The notes: generated from the letters alone by a model not told the origin. 64,000 bases of DNA from Streptomyces clavifer (GCA_014651175.1 BMWJ01000004.1:558001-622000), one strand, 5' to 3'. Counted from the first letter of the stretch, positions 43,758 to 52,487 are shown. Numbers and translations: made by a program.

Positions 43758-44708
43758 ATGGAAGCGATCGTGTACGAGGAGTTCGGCGGCCCCGAGGTGC
43801 TGCGTCTCACCCGGGTCGACGACGTCCACCCGGGGCCCGGGCAGATCCGGGTGGCGGTCAGGGCCGCCGGGGTCAACCCGGTCGACTACAAGATCCGCAA
43901 CGGCTGGATGGAAGCTGCTTTCCCCACCCCGCTGCCCGCCACGCCCGGCAGCGAGTTCGCCGGAGTCGTCGACGAGACGGGGGAGGGCGTCACGGAGCCG
44001 GCGGTCGGCGACGAGGTGCTCGGCCGGAGTGTGACCGGCGCGTACGCGACGTACGTACTGGCGGACGCGGCTGCCGTCGCGCGCAGGCCGGAGGGCCTCG
44101 GCTGGGAGGAGGCCGCCGCCCTGCCGGTCGCGACGGCGACCGCCGCACGAGTGCTGGACGAGCTCGCGGTGAGCGCGGGTGAGACCCTGCTGCTGCACGG
44201 GGCCGCCGGAGCGGTCGGCTCCGCCGCCGTCCAGCTGGCCACCGCCAGGGGCGCCACCGTCATCGGGACGGCGTCGCCAGCCAACCACGACCACCTCCGG
44301 GTGCTCGGCGCGGTCCCGTTGGCGTACGGGGAGGGGCTGGTCGAGCGGGTGCGCGCGGCGGCCCCGCAGGGCGTGGACGCCGTGTTCGACGCCGCGGGCA
44401 AGGGCGCGCTGGCGGACTCGGTCGAGCTGCGCGGCGGCACCGACCGGATCGTCACCATCGCCGACGCGGACGCCGCGACGTACGGCGTGGCCTTCTCGGC
44501 GGGGGCCGGCGTGTCCGCGAACGAGGGCGAACGGCTCGCGCAGCACGCGGCCATGGCCGCCGTCGGCGAGTTGCGGATCCCGGTCGCGCAGACGTTCGCG
44601 CTCCGTGATGCGGCGAGGGCCCAGGAACTGAGCGAGACCGGACACGTCCGCGGCAAGCTCGTGCTGCTCCCCGGGGAGCACCCGGACAACGGCCGCCGCC
44701 TACCCTGA
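43758..44708 (+). CDS. NADP-dependent MDR-family oxidoreductase (quinone reductase-like)
   Basis: A 316-aa cytoplasmic enzyme of the zinc-free medium-chain dehydrogenase/reductase family. The GroES-like N-terminal domain (AVRAAGVNPVDYKIRNG, PGSEFAGVVDETG) is followed by the Rossmann nucleotide-binding domain with LLHGAAGAVGSAAVQLA and a C-terminal catalytic lobe (HVRGKLVLLP). It would reduce quinones or enones with NADPH. GGAGGAGA precedes ATG 43758. The next gene starts four bases after its stop but has its own -10 box inside the end of this gene. Confidence 0.9.
   Translation: MEAIVYEEFGGPEVLRLTRVDDVHPGPGQIRVAVRAAGVNPVDYKIRNGWMEAAFPTPLPATPGSEFAGVVDETGEGVTEPAVGDEVLGRSVTGAYATYVLADAAAVARRPEGLGWEEAAALPVATATAARVLDELAVSAGETLLLHGAAGAVGSAAVQLATARGATVIGTASPANHDHLRVLGAVPLAYGEGLVERVRAAAPQGVDAVFDAAGKGALADSVELRGGTDRIVTIADADAATYGVAFSAGAGVSANEGERLAQHAAMAAVGELRIPVAQTFALRDAARAQELSETGHVRGKLVLLPGEHPDNGRRLP
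44701..44706 (+). promoter_or_regulatory. -10 box (TACCCT) of the leaderless DUF2786 gene
   Basis: TACCCT, spacer GACCTG, ATG 44713. The box overlaps the last codons of the oxidoreductase gene. Confidence 0.5.
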
Positions 44709-44712
44709 CCTG

Positions 44713-45888
44713 ATGGAATCGGTGATCGACCGGGCGTGTGCGGCGGCCCTCTACGCGGACGGCGACGAGGGCCTAGATGTCGGCGCCTCCCTCCTCGCCG
44801 CCGACCCGTCGGCCGACGAGGAGCTGCACCGGCGCGGTGAGGAGTTCGTCCGGCGCGCCTGGTCACGGGGCTGGCAGCCGGCCGACGTCGTGCGGATCGT
44901 CCGGCGGGAGCTGGACGCGACGGGGGCCGCGCTCGCCTCCGCGCTGATCACCGCGGAGACCGCCCGGTACGGTCGACTGCCCCCGCGCTGGGCGGACCAG
45001 CTCGCCGCCCTGCCCGCGCCGGAGCCGCGCAACCGGCCCGACCGCTTCACGTACGCCTCCGCGCTGCTGGAGCTGTACCGTCTGCTGCTGCGGCTCCCGG
45101 TGATCGAACCGGTCGGCCCGCCGCCCGGCACCGCCGACGGCCTGCACCTCCCGCCCGCCCACGGCGAACCCCGCATGCTCACCCGGATCAGGGCCCTGCT
45201 CGCCAAGGCGGAGGCGACCGGCTTCCCCGAGGAGGCGGAGGCGCTGACCACGAAGGCGCAGGAGCTGATGGCCCGGCACAGCATCGACGAGGCCCTGCTC
45301 GCCGCCCGTACGCACGCCGGCGGGACGCCGGGCGCCTGCCGGATCGGTGTGGACGCCCCGTACGAGAGCGCCAAGGCGATCCTCCTCGACGCGGTCGCTT
45401 CGGCGAACCGCTGCCGGGCCGTGTGGAACAGCGATCTCGGCTTCACCACGGTCGTCGGCTTCGAACCGGACCTGGAGGCCGTGGAACTGCTCTTCACCTC
45501 TCTCCTGGTGCAGGGCACCGCCGCGATGACGAAGGCGGAGGCCGGCCAGCGGGCCGGCGGACGCAAGCGGACCAAGACCTTCCGGCAGTCCTTCCTGATG
45601 GCGTACGCCCAGCGCCTCGGCAGCCGGCTCGCGGCGGACACCGCCCGGGTCACCGCCGCCGCCGACACCGGCGACCGTGCGGGCCGTGGCGGCGAGGCCC
45701 CCGCACAGGGCCTGCTGCCGGTGCTCGCGGCCCGCGACGTCGCCGTCACCGACGCCGCCGAGCGGATGTTCCCCCGGACCACCACCAGCCGGGTGCGCGG
45801 AGCGACGGACGCCGAGGGCTGGGGCCACGGCACGGCGGCGGCGGACCGGGCCAGCATGGGCGGGAGAGGGCCCGGAATAACCCGCTAG
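44713..45888 (+). CDS. DUF2786 domain protein
   Basis: A 391-aa protein. The DUF2786 motif at about residues 155-195 (MLTRIRALLAKAEATGFPEEAEALTTKAQELMARHSID) is a helical element also found in phage and plasmid proteins. Downstream is a conserved region (SAKAILLDAVASANRCRAVW, FTSLLVQGTAAMTKAEAGQR, TFRQSFLMAYAQRLG). An N-terminal 120-residue region is of unknown fold. Function is unknown. The start is leaderless. Confidence 0.85.
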   Translation: MESVIDRACAAALYADGDEGLDVGASLLAADPSADEELHRRGEEFVRRAWSRGWQPADVVRIVRRELDATGAALASALITAETARYGRLPPRWADQLAALPAPEPRNRPDRFTYASALLELYRLLLRLPVIEPVGPPPGTADGLHLPPAHGEPRMLTRIRALLAKAEATGFPEEAEALTTKAQELMARHSIDEALLAARTHAGGTPGACRIGVDAPYESAKAILLDAVASANRCRAVWNSDLGFTTVVGFEPDLEAVELLFTSLLVQGTAAMTKAEAGQRAGGRKRTKTFRQSFLMAYAQRLGSRLAADTARVTAAADTGDRAGRGGEAPAQGLLPVLAARDVAVTDAAERMFPRTTTSRVRGATDAEGWGHGTAAADRASMGGRGPGITR

Positions 45889-45931
45889 CGAAGTGCGAGT
45901 GGCATAAGTCCGGCTCGTGGTGGAATGCGGT

Positions 45932-45937
45932 TAGGCT
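45932..45937 (+). promoter_or_regulatory. -10 box (TAGGCT) of the leaderless FUSC gene
   Basis: TAGGCT, spacer CGCCCC, ATG 45944. Confidence 0.5.
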
Positions 45938-45943
45938 CGCCCC

Positions 45944-48040
45944 ATGAGCTGGCTCCGGGCGCTGAAGGGGACCGCCCGCTCGGGTCTGAGCATCGAGCGA
46001 CAGCGACTCGAACCGCTGGTCGCCCTGCGCGGTGCCGCGGGTCTCGCCCTGGTCGTCGGGCTCTCCCTGGCCCTCTTCGGACCGGTGATCGCGGCCAGTT
46101 CCGCGTTCGGGGCCTTCCAGGCGGCCATCGCCACCTTCGAGCGCAGCTGGCGCCCCCGGCCCGTACTCGCCCTGATCTCCGGCACGAGCCTCGCCGTGTC
46201 GACGTTCGTCGGCTATGTCAGCATCACCCAGCCCGTCGTGTTCCTGGTCCTCCTGGCGGTCTGGACGTTCGTCGCCGGGATGACCTGGGCGGTGGGCCCC
46301 ACGGCAGGCATCCTCGCGGGTTCCAACGTCGCGATCATGCTGGTCACGATCACCCTCCCCGGCTCCGTCGCCGACGCCGCCGCGCACGCCGCGATGATGG
46401 CGTTCGGCGGGCTGGTCCAGGCGGCCCTGATCGTGCTGTTCCCGGTACGCAGGTGGGGCGCCCAGCGCGACGCGCTCGCGGACGCCCTGGCCGCCGAAGC
46501 CGACTACGCGCGCCGGCTGCGCCACGACCCGGTCGCCCCCTTCGACCCCGTACCGCTGATGACCGCCCGCAGCGCCGCCGCCATCACCCCCCGCGAGGCC
46601 CGCCGGCTCCCCGTCGAACTGCACGGCGCCCGCGGAGTCGCCGAGCGGCTGCGGCCGGTCCTCGCCTCCCTGGCGGACCCGGCACTGGGCGTGCCCGGGG
46701 ACGGGCTGGAGCGCGTCTGGGTGAATGAACTGCTCGGCGCGGCCGGATCCGTGCTGGACGCGGCGGCCCGGGCCGTCCGGCACGGGGAGCCGGTGCACCT
46801 CGCCGCGACCGACCTGGGAGTCCTGGGGACCCCGGACAACGAGGTGATCCTGGCCGGGCCCCCGCGCCGTGCCGCCGACCGGCTCGACGCGCTGCTCGCG
46901 GACGTCATCGAGATCGCCGAGGGCGCGGGCACCCGGGAGCCCGCCGGGCACACCGCGGACACCCGGCGGCGCCCCAGCCTGCTGCGGCTCGTCCCGGTGG
47001 CGCTGGCGGCGATGCGCCGCGAGCTGCGCAGGGAGTCGCCGGTCCTGCGGCACGCCGTCAGGCTCTCGGCGGTCGCCACCCTCGGCTTCCTCCTCGGCGC
47101 CGCGCTGCCCCTGGGCCACGGCTACTGGGCCCCCATGGCGGCCGTGATGGCGATGCGCCCGGACTTCTCCCAGACCTACTCGCGGGCCGTGGCCCGGTTC
47201 GGCGGCACCGTCGTCGGGGTGGCCCTCGCCACCGGCCTCGTGCAGGCGGTCGAGCCCGGCGTGACGCTCGCCGCCGTCCTCGCGGTGATCTGCGCGTGGC
47301 TGATGTACCTGCTGATGCGCACCGGATACGCGGTCAGCCAGGCCTGCGTCTCCGCCTATGTCGTCTTCCTGCTCGGCATGGCGGGCGAGGACTGGTCGCA
47401 GACCGTCCTCGAACGGGTCGTCCTCACGCTCGCCGGAGGCCTGCTCGCGATGGTCTCGTACGCCGTCTACCCGGCCTGGGAGACCCCGCGGCTGCGCAAC
47501 CGGCTCGCCCGCTGGCTGGTCACGGACGCGCGGTACGCGGCGACCGTCCTCGACGGGTACGCCGATCCGGCGGCCAGGAGCAACGCCGATGTGCGCAAGG
47601 CCCTGCTCGCCACCCGTGAGGCGCGCGTCGCCTGGCAGGAGGCGCTGGCGACCGCCCGGCACGAACCGGTCCGTCACCGCGGCATCTCCCGTGCCGCCGC
47701 CGACGAGGCACAGCACGCGCTCTCCCAGTTCGGCCGGGTCACGATGCTGCTGGAGGCGCACCTGCCGACGGGCACGGCAGCCCCGGTGCCGGGCGCGGCG
47801 GAGCTGGCCGCCACGCTGCGGCGGGTCACGGAGCAGGGCGCGAAGGCGGTGCGGGAGCGCCGCGTGCCGGACTGGGAACCGGTGCGTCAGGTGCTCGCGG
47901 GCTGGGACGCCCCGGAGGACCGCCGGGGAGCGGCGCCGCCGCCCGACGCCTTCGTGCGCAGCGGAGCGGCCATGCTGCTCGAGGCCCTGGAGGACTTCGC
48001 GCGGGGCCTGGACGGGCCCGCGGGCAAGCGGAGGGTCTGA
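45944..48040 (+). CDS. FUSC-family integral membrane protein
   Basis: A 698-aa inner-membrane protein with two membrane blocks of five to six helices each (residues about 25-190 and about 365-510), separated by a cytoplasmic helical region, followed by a C-terminal helical domain. This is the layout of the fusaric acid resistance/YccS/AaeB family, which exports aromatic acids. TM examples are LVVGLSLALFGPVIAASSA and TLGFLLGAALPLGHGYWAPM. Substrate is unknown. ATG 45944 follows TAGGCT by six bases (leaderless). Confidence 0.85.
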   Translation: MSWLRALKGTARSGLSIERQRLEPLVALRGAAGLALVVGLSLALFGPVIAASSAFGAFQAAIATFERSWRPRPVLALISGTSLAVSTFVGYVSITQPVVFLVLLAVWTFVAGMTWAVGPTAGILAGSNVAIMLVTITLPGSVADAAAHAAMMAFGGLVQAALIVLFPVRRWGAQRDALADALAAEADYARRLRHDPVAPFDPVPLMTARSAAAITPREARRLPVELHGARGVAERLRPVLASLADPALGVPGDGLERVWVNELLGAAGSVLDAAARAVRHGEPVHLAATDLGVLGTPDNEVILAGPPRRAADRLDALLADVIEIAEGAGTREPAGHTADTRRRPSLLRLVPVALAAMRRELRRESPVLRHAVRLSAVATLGFLLGAALPLGHGYWAPMAAVMAMRPDFSQTYSRAVARFGGTVVGVALATGLVQAVEPGVTLAAVLAVICAWLMYLLMRTGYAVSQACVSAYVVFLLGMAGEDWSQTVLERVVLTLAGGLLAMVSYAVYPAWETPRLRNRLARWLVTDARYAATVLDGYADPAARSNADVRKALLATREARVAWQEALATARHEPVRHRGISRAAADEAQHALSQFGRVTMLLEAHLPTGTAAPVPGAAELAATLRRVTEQGAKAVRERRVPDWEPVRQVLAGWDAPEDRRGAAPPPDAFVRSGAAMLLEALEDFARGLDGPAGKRRV

Positions 48041-48093
48041 GGGAGCCCGCCCGGACGCCCGCCGCCCGGACGGGTGCCGGGGCTGCCGGCGCG

Positions 48094-48570
48094 TCAGGGG
48101 GCGGGGATCTCCGGCAGTCCGGTCGGCAGCTTGCCGGGATCGGTCCTGGTCAGGGTGTCCTCGGCTCCGCCGTCCCACGCGATGACGAGCTTCTTGCCGT
48201 CGTGGGACTCGACGGCCCCCATGGCGCGGTCGGTGTTCCCGTCGGGGCAGGTCAACGCCAGCGTCAACGTGCCCATGTCCTTCACGTCGCCCTGACAGAC
48301 ATGCTGGTCGGCGACGAGCGCCACCTTTCCCGAGGCGATGGACAGGACGACCGCCCGGCCGTCGGAGGTCCCCGTCCAGGTGCCGTCCAGTTCTGTCGTT
48401 CCCACGCCGCCGGACCCGCTGCCCGCGTCTTGGCCGGGCGTCGCGCTCCGCTCGGAACCGGAGCCCGCGGCCGGGCCCTCGCCGGTCGTTTCGTCGCTGC
48501 CGCAGGCGCTCAGCGCGAGTGCCGCGACGAGCCCGGCGACGGCGGCGCCGGAGCGTACGAACCTGTCCAT
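48094..48570 (-). CDS. small secreted lipoprotein
   Basis: A 158-aa lipoprotein with signal MDRFVRSGAAVAGLVAALAL and lipobox LSAC, a Gly/Ser/Thr-rich linker and a beta-rich domain (LDGTWTGTSDGRAVVLSIASG, DQHVCQGDVKDMGTLTLALTCPDG). Two cysteines in the domain may form a disulfide. Function is not recognised. It is convergent with the FUSC gene, 53 bases away. Confidence 0.75.
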   Translation of the reverse strand: MDRFVRSGAAVAGLVAALALSACGSDETTGEGPAAGSGSERSATPGQDAGSGSGGVGTTELDGTWTGTSDGRAVVLSIASGKVALVADQHVCQGDVKDMGTLTLALTCPDGNTDRAMGAVESHDGKKLVIAWDGGAEDTLTRTDPGKLPTGLPEIPAP

Positions 48571-48747
48571 ACGGAGTTCCCCCTCGGTGAGTCACGGCCC
48601 GGAGCCCGCGCCAAGCTACCAGGGGAAGAACGGAGCGCCTCCTGGATTCGGGAGCCAAATCGCCCCACCGTTCGTCTCACTCCTATAGGTGCGCCGGTAT
48701 GGGGAGGCGTGCGGATCGAGGAATTCTGTAATCGCGCGCGCACCCCG

Positions 48748-48759
48748 TGTGCACGTGCA
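48748..48759 (+). promoter_or_regulatory. 12-bp operator-like palindrome upstream of the DUF397 gene
   Basis: GTGCACGTGCAT contains the perfect palindrome TGCACGTGCA. The exact reverse complement of the 12-mer occurs at 49913-49924 between the two other genes of the triad. It lies 31 bases upstream of the TATGAT -10 box, where an activator would bind. Confidence 0.55.
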
Positions 48760-48789
48760 TCTGCTCATGCATTGGCATATGAACACAGC

Positions 48790-48795
48790 TATGAT
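48790..48795 (+). promoter_or_regulatory. -10 box (TATGAT) of the DUF397 gene
   Basis: TATGAT lies 44 bases before GTG 48840. There is no -35 consensus at 17 bases (TGCATT), which fits activator dependence. Confidence 0.45.
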
Positions 48796-48839
48796 CCGAG
48801 CTAGTTGACACTTGCACCTTGCAACTCGGGGAGCGTCCT

Positions 48840-49082
48840 GTGCACCACGTGTACAACGGCATGGCGGCCACAGAGCTCCGCGGAGTCGTCTGGCAGAAGA
48901 GCAGACACAGCAACTCCCAGGGGTCCTGCGTGGAGTTCGCGAAACTGCCCGGAGGGAATGTGGCGATGCGGAACTCGCGGCACCCCGACGGGCCCGCGCT
49001 CGTCTATACGCCGGCGGAGATAGAGGCGTTGCTGCTGGGCGTCAAGGACGGGGAGTTCGACCACCTGGCGACGGGCGGCTGA
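48840..49082 (+). CDS. DUF397 small regulatory protein
   Basis: An 80-aa protein of the DUF397 family (WQKSRHSNSQGSCVEFAKLPGGNVAMRNSRHPDGPALVYTPAEIEALL), found throughout Streptomyces beside XRE/DUF5753 regulators and RsbW-like ATPases. DUF397 proteins are thought to modulate the partner regulator (family knowledge; mechanism unresolved). GTG 48840 has GGGGAG six bases upstream and is preferred to the upstream TTG. It forms a triad with the genes at 49183 and 50112. Confidence 0.88.
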   Translation: MHHVYNGMAATELRGVVWQKSRHSNSQGSCVEFAKLPGGNVAMRNSRHPDGPALVYTPAEIEALLLGVKDGEFDHLATGG

Positions 49083-49118
49083 ACGTACGTCCGTACGTCC
49101 GCCGCCCGTTGGGCGCGC

Positions 49119-49178
49119 CGCTCCGTGCGACGCCGACCCGCGGTGTGGCGCTCTGCGCGACGCCGACCCGCGGTGTGC
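49119..49178 (+). repeat. two tandem 30-bp repeats between convergent genes
   Basis: Two adjacent 30-bp units beginning CGCTC and containing GCGACGCCGACCCGCGGTG match at 27 of 30 positions. They fill most of the 100 bases between the DUF397 and ATPase stop codons. Confidence 0.85.
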
Positions 49179-49182
49179 CGCC

Positions 49183-49776
49183 CTACAGGGCTTCCGGTAC
49201 CGCGCTGTCCATCAGCTGCCGTTTCCGGGACACGCCGTCCATCGAGCCGCAGCCCCGGTCGGTCGTGTCCGACAGCCGGAAGAGGGCCCAGACCACCTTG
49301 CCCCGCCCGGCTCTGCCCGCGTGCGTGTCCGCGGCGAGTGCCGGGGACGGGTGCCAGCCCCAGGAGTCGCTGAACGACTCCACCAGGAACAGCCCGCGGC
49401 CGGACTCGGCCGAGTCGGGTGCCTCGCCCGCCACCGGGCTCTCCTCGCTGGGGTCGCGCACCGCGCACACGAGCCGGGAGGTCCAGCGCATCAGGTGCAG
49501 CCGTACGGCCGGATCGTGCCGTCCGCGCGGCTGGTCGGCCGGGAGGGCGTGGCGCAGGGCGTTGGTGACCAGCTCGGACACGACCAGGGCGACGTCGTCG
49601 AACCGGTCGCCCAGATCCCAGGAGGTCAGCGTCGTCCTGGTGAACTTGCGCGCCCCGCCCACCGCTTCGAACCGGGCCGGCAGGGAGCAGGAGGCCGAAC
49701 CCGAGACCGCCGAGGGGTCGATGGGTGGAAGCCCCTGCCGTAACGGCTCGAGCATCGTGGATCCATTCGTCCCCAT
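49183..49776 (-). CDS. RsbW-like ATP-binding (HATPase) regulatory protein
   Basis: A 197-aa cytoplasmic GHKL/HATPase protein related to anti-sigma kinases. The N-box is DDVALVVSELVTNALRHA with the Mg-binding Asn intact, followed by a G1-type region (VCAVRDPSEESP) and G2 ESGRGLFLVESFSDSWGW. Many Streptomyces paralogues act next to XRE/DUF397 genes (AbaA/WhiJ-type clusters). ATG 49776 follows GGGGAG by eight bases and is preferred to the low-complexity upstream frame. It is divergent from the XRE gene and convergent with the DUF397 gene. Confidence 0.87.
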   Translation of the reverse strand: MGTNGSTMLEPLRQGLPPIDPSAVSGSASCSLPARFEAVGGARKFTRTTLTSWDLGDRFDDVALVVSELVTNALRHALPADQPRGRHDPAVRLHLMRWTSRLVCAVRDPSEESPVAGEAPDSAESGRGLFLVESFSDSWGWHPSPALAADTHAGRAGRGKVVWALFRLSDTTDRGCGSMDGVSRKRQLMDSAVPEAL

Positions 49777-49912
49777 GCGAGGCACTCCCCGGATTCGCGG
49801 CTGTAGCGGCACTGCTGGTAACGGCACTGCTGGGTACAGCGGCACAACACGAACGTGAACGCAGGTGCGCGAGGCCCATGGTTCCGAATGCGCAGAGCAG
49901 ATGCAAGGGCGG

Positions 49913-49924
49913 ATGCACGTGCAC
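49913..49924 (+). promoter_or_regulatory. second copy (inverted) of the 12-bp operator-like palindrome
   Basis: ATGCACGTGCAC is the exact reverse complement of 48748-48759. It lies in the 335-bp divergent region 49777-50111 between the ATPase and XRE genes. That region also contains inverted repeats CTTGGT-N13-ACCAAG (49955-49979) and TTCCGGAA (49990-49997), but no gene. Confidence 0.55.
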
Positions 49925-50111
49925 GTGCCGGACCTGCCCTGTAGCGTGCCGGTTCTTGGTCATTTCTTCCGGTACCAAGTTGGGAAGCTTTCCGGAACTC
50001 TTGCCATTTCCGTAATCGAATGAGTACGGGCTGAAGCGTTTTGGTGGCAGAATCCGGCTCCTGGGTTCGGGGGCCCCGGGTGTACGGGAAGCGATGGGGA
50101 GGGTTGGACCA

Positions 50112-50975
50112 GTGTCGGCAGGCGAGTCGAGTGGATCTGTGGTGCGGCGCATCCTGCTGGGCTCGCAGCTCAGGCGGCTGCGCGAGTCCCGCGGTATCAC
50201 CCGTGAGGCGGCCGGCTACTCCATCCGCGCCTCCGAATCGAAGATCAGCCGCATGGAGTTGGGACGGGTGAGCTTCAAGGCCAGGGACGTCGAGGACCTG
50301 CTCACGCTGTACGGAGTCGCGGACGAGGCGGAGCGGGACTCGCTCCTGGGTCTGGCGCGCGAGGCCAATGTGGCGGGCTGGTGGCACAGTTACGGCGATG
50401 TGCTGCCCGGCTGGTTCCAGACGTATATCGGTCTGGAGGGAGCGGCATCGCTCATCCGGATCTACGAAGTCCAGTTCGTCCACGGCCTCCTGCAGACCGA
50501 GGCCTACGCCCACGCGGTCGTCTCGCGCGGTATGCGCGGTGCCCCCGCGGCCGAGATCGACCGCAGGGTGGCGCTGCGGCTGGCGCGCCAGAAGACACTC
50601 GTGTCCGAGCGCGCCCCCCGCTTCCACGCCGTGCTCGACGAGGCCGCGCTGCGCCGTCCCTACGGTGACCGCGAAGTGATGCGTGCGCAGTTGCGGCATC
50701 TGATCGACATGTCGGAACAGCCCAACATCACGCTTCAGGTGATGCCCTTCAGTTTCGGCGGTCATGCCGGCGAGAGCGGGGCATTCACGATGCTGCGATT
50801 CCCTGAATCCGATCTGTCGGACATTGTCTATTTGGAGCAGCTGACAAGTGCGCTCTATCTGGACAAGGCGGAGGAAGTCGCCCAGTACGAAAGGGCCATG
50901 GTTCGTCTGCACGCGGACAGTCCGGGAGCCGAAGAGAGCCGGGATCTTCTTCGCGGTCTTCTCCAACTCATCTGA
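50112..50975 (+). CDS. XRE-family regulator with DUF5753 (WhiJ-like)
   Basis: A 287-aa DNA-binding protein. The helix-turn-helix spans about residues 17-70 (LGSQLRRLRESRGITREAAGYSIRASESKISRMELGRVSF). The DUF5753 domain follows (about 100-280; WFQTYIGLEGAASLIRIYEVQFVHGLLQTEAYA, RHLIDMSEQPNITLQVMPFSFGGHAG). It probably binds operators of its own triad. GTG 50112 has GGGGAGGG upstream; ATG 50094, six codons earlier, overlaps that site and is less likely. The aldehyde dehydrogenase gene begins 54 bases downstream and may be co-transcribed. Confidence 0.92.
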   Translation: MSAGESSGSVVRRILLGSQLRRLRESRGITREAAGYSIRASESKISRMELGRVSFKARDVEDLLTLYGVADEAERDSLLGLAREANVAGWWHSYGDVLPGWFQTYIGLEGAASLIRIYEVQFVHGLLQTEAYAHAVVSRGMRGAPAAEIDRRVALRLARQKTLVSERAPRFHAVLDEAALRRPYGDREVMRAQLRHLIDMSEQPNITLQVMPFSFGGHAGESGAFTMLRFPESDLSDIVYLEQLTSALYLDKAEEVAQYERAMVRLHADSPGAEESRDLLRGLLQLI

Positions 50976-51029
50976 TTCGCCAGTACGATGACGTACCGAC
51001 AGGAGTCTGCGCCTGCAGTAAGGGATTGC

Positions 51030-52487
51030 ATGTCCTTCTTCAATGAACTGGCCCGCCAGTACATCGACGGCGAGTGGCTGACCGGAAGCGGCTCGTGGGA
51101 CATCATTGATTTCAATCCCTACAACGGCGAAAAGCTCTGCGCCGTCACCGTGGCCACCGCGGCCGAGGTCGATCTGGCCTACCGGGCGGCCGAACGCGCT
51201 CAGCGCACCTGGGCCGAAGCCGGTCCCTATGCGCGGCGGACCGTACTGGAGAACGCCGTGCGCCTCGTGGGGGAACGCAGCGGCGAAATCATCGAGATGA
51301 TTATCGATGAACTCGGCGGCACCCGTTTCAGGGCCGAGTACGAGGTGCGGGCCGCGCAGGAGTTCCTCCGTGCCGCGGCCGGCCAGACACTCCGTCCGGA
51401 GGCACAGCTGCTGCCCGCGGCCGCGGACGGCAAGGAGAACCGGGTCTACCGGCTGCCCGTCGGCGTCATCGGTGTGATCAGTGCCTTCAACTTCCCCTTC
51501 CTGGTCACGATGAAGACCGTCGCCCCCGCTCTCGCCCTCGGCAACGCCGTGGTGGTGAAGCCCCATCAGAACGCCCCCATCGTCGGCGGCGGCCTGGTCG
51601 CCAGGATCTTCGAGGACGCCGGGCTGCCCGCCGGGGTGCTGAACGTGCTGATCACCGACAGCGCCGAGATAGGCGACACGTTCATCGACCACCCCGTGCC
51701 CAAGGTGATCTCGTTCACCGGATCGGACCGGGTCGGCCGCCATGTCGCGGCCACCGCCGCCGGGCTGTTCAAGAAGACCATCCTCGAACTGAGTGGCAAC
51801 AGCGCACTGGTCGTGCTGGAGGACGCCGACATCGAGCACGCGGTCCGGGCCGCCGTCTTCAGCCGCTTCCTGTACCAGGGCCAGGTCAGCATGGCGGCCA
51901 ACCGCATCCTGGTGGACCGGTCCGTGGAGAAGGAGTTCACCGAGCGGTTCACCGCCGAGGTGCGCACCCTCAGGACGGGTGACCCGCGCGACCCGGACAC
52001 CAGGATCGGCCCGGTCATCAGCGAGTTCCAGGCCGACGCGCTCACCGCGCTCGTCGACGAGGCGCTCGCGCAGGGGGCCACCGCGCTCGTACGGGGCCGT
52101 ACCCGCGGGAACCTCGTCGGACCGACGGTGCTGACCGGACTGCCGGACGGTTCACCGCTGCTGGAGCAGGAGATCCTCGGCCCGGTGGCGCTGCTGATTC
52201 CCTTCGACGGGGAGGACGACGCCGTACGGATCGCCAACGACAGTCCGTACGGGCTGAGCGGCGCCGTGCACACGGCGGACGCCGAGCGCGGGGTGCGCTT
52301 CGCCCGGCGCGTCGTGAGCGGGATGTTCCATGTCAACGACTCCACCGTGCAGGACGACCCGCTGGTCGCCTTCGGGGGCGAGAAGGGCTCCGGTATGGGA
52401 CGTCTGAACGGCGAGGCGGCCGTCCGGGCGTTCACCACGCAGAGGTGGATGTCGATCCAGCACGGGCGAACAGCTTTTCCCTTCTGA
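51030..52487 (+). CDS. aldehyde dehydrogenase-family protein with Ser at the catalytic Cys position
   Basis: A 485-aa cytoplasmic protein of normal ALDH length, closest to benzaldehyde/vanillin dehydrogenase types. NAD-binding residues are present (VISAFNFPF, VVKPHQNAP, FTGSDRVGRHVA), as is the general-base Glu in KKTILELSGNSALVV. The nucleophile motif, normally GQxCM, reads YQGQVSMAANRILVD, placing Ser287 (codon AGC, one change from TGC) where Cys is expected. Oxidation of aldehydes is therefore doubtful, although esterase or binding roles are possible. ATG 51030 has AAGGGA upstream and begins the conserved N-terminus; ATG 50988 is an alternative. Confidence 0.9.
   Translation: MSFFNELARQYIDGEWLTGSGSWDIIDFNPYNGEKLCAVTVATAAEVDLAYRAAERAQRTWAEAGPYARRTVLENAVRLVGERSGEIIEMIIDELGGTRFRAEYEVRAAQEFLRAAAGQTLRPEAQLLPAAADGKENRVYRLPVGVIGVISAFNFPFLVTMKTVAPALALGNAVVVKPHQNAPIVGGGLVARIFEDAGLPAGVLNVLITDSAEIGDTFIDHPVPKVISFTGSDRVGRHVAATAAGLFKKTILELSGNSALVVLEDADIEHAVRAAVFSRFLYQGQVSMAANRILVDRSVEKEFTERFTAEVRTLRTGDPRDPDTRIGPVISEFQADALTALVDEALAQGATALVRGRTRGNLVGPTVLTGLPDGSPLLEQEILGPVALLIPFDGEDDAVRIANDSPYGLSGAVHTADAERGVRFARRVVSGMFHVNDSTVQDDPLVAFGGEKGSGMGRLNGEAAVRAFTTQRWMSIQHGRTAFPF

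Noticed and set aside
48805..48810. TTGACA before the DUF397 gene considered as a -35
   Set aside because: No -10 follows at 16-19 bases; the start codon is only 30 bases away.
48840..50975. XRE/DUF397 pair considered as a toxin-antitoxin system
   Set aside because: DUF397 and DUF5753 proteins with an RsbW-like ATPase match WhiJ-type regulatory clusters, and no toxin fold is present.
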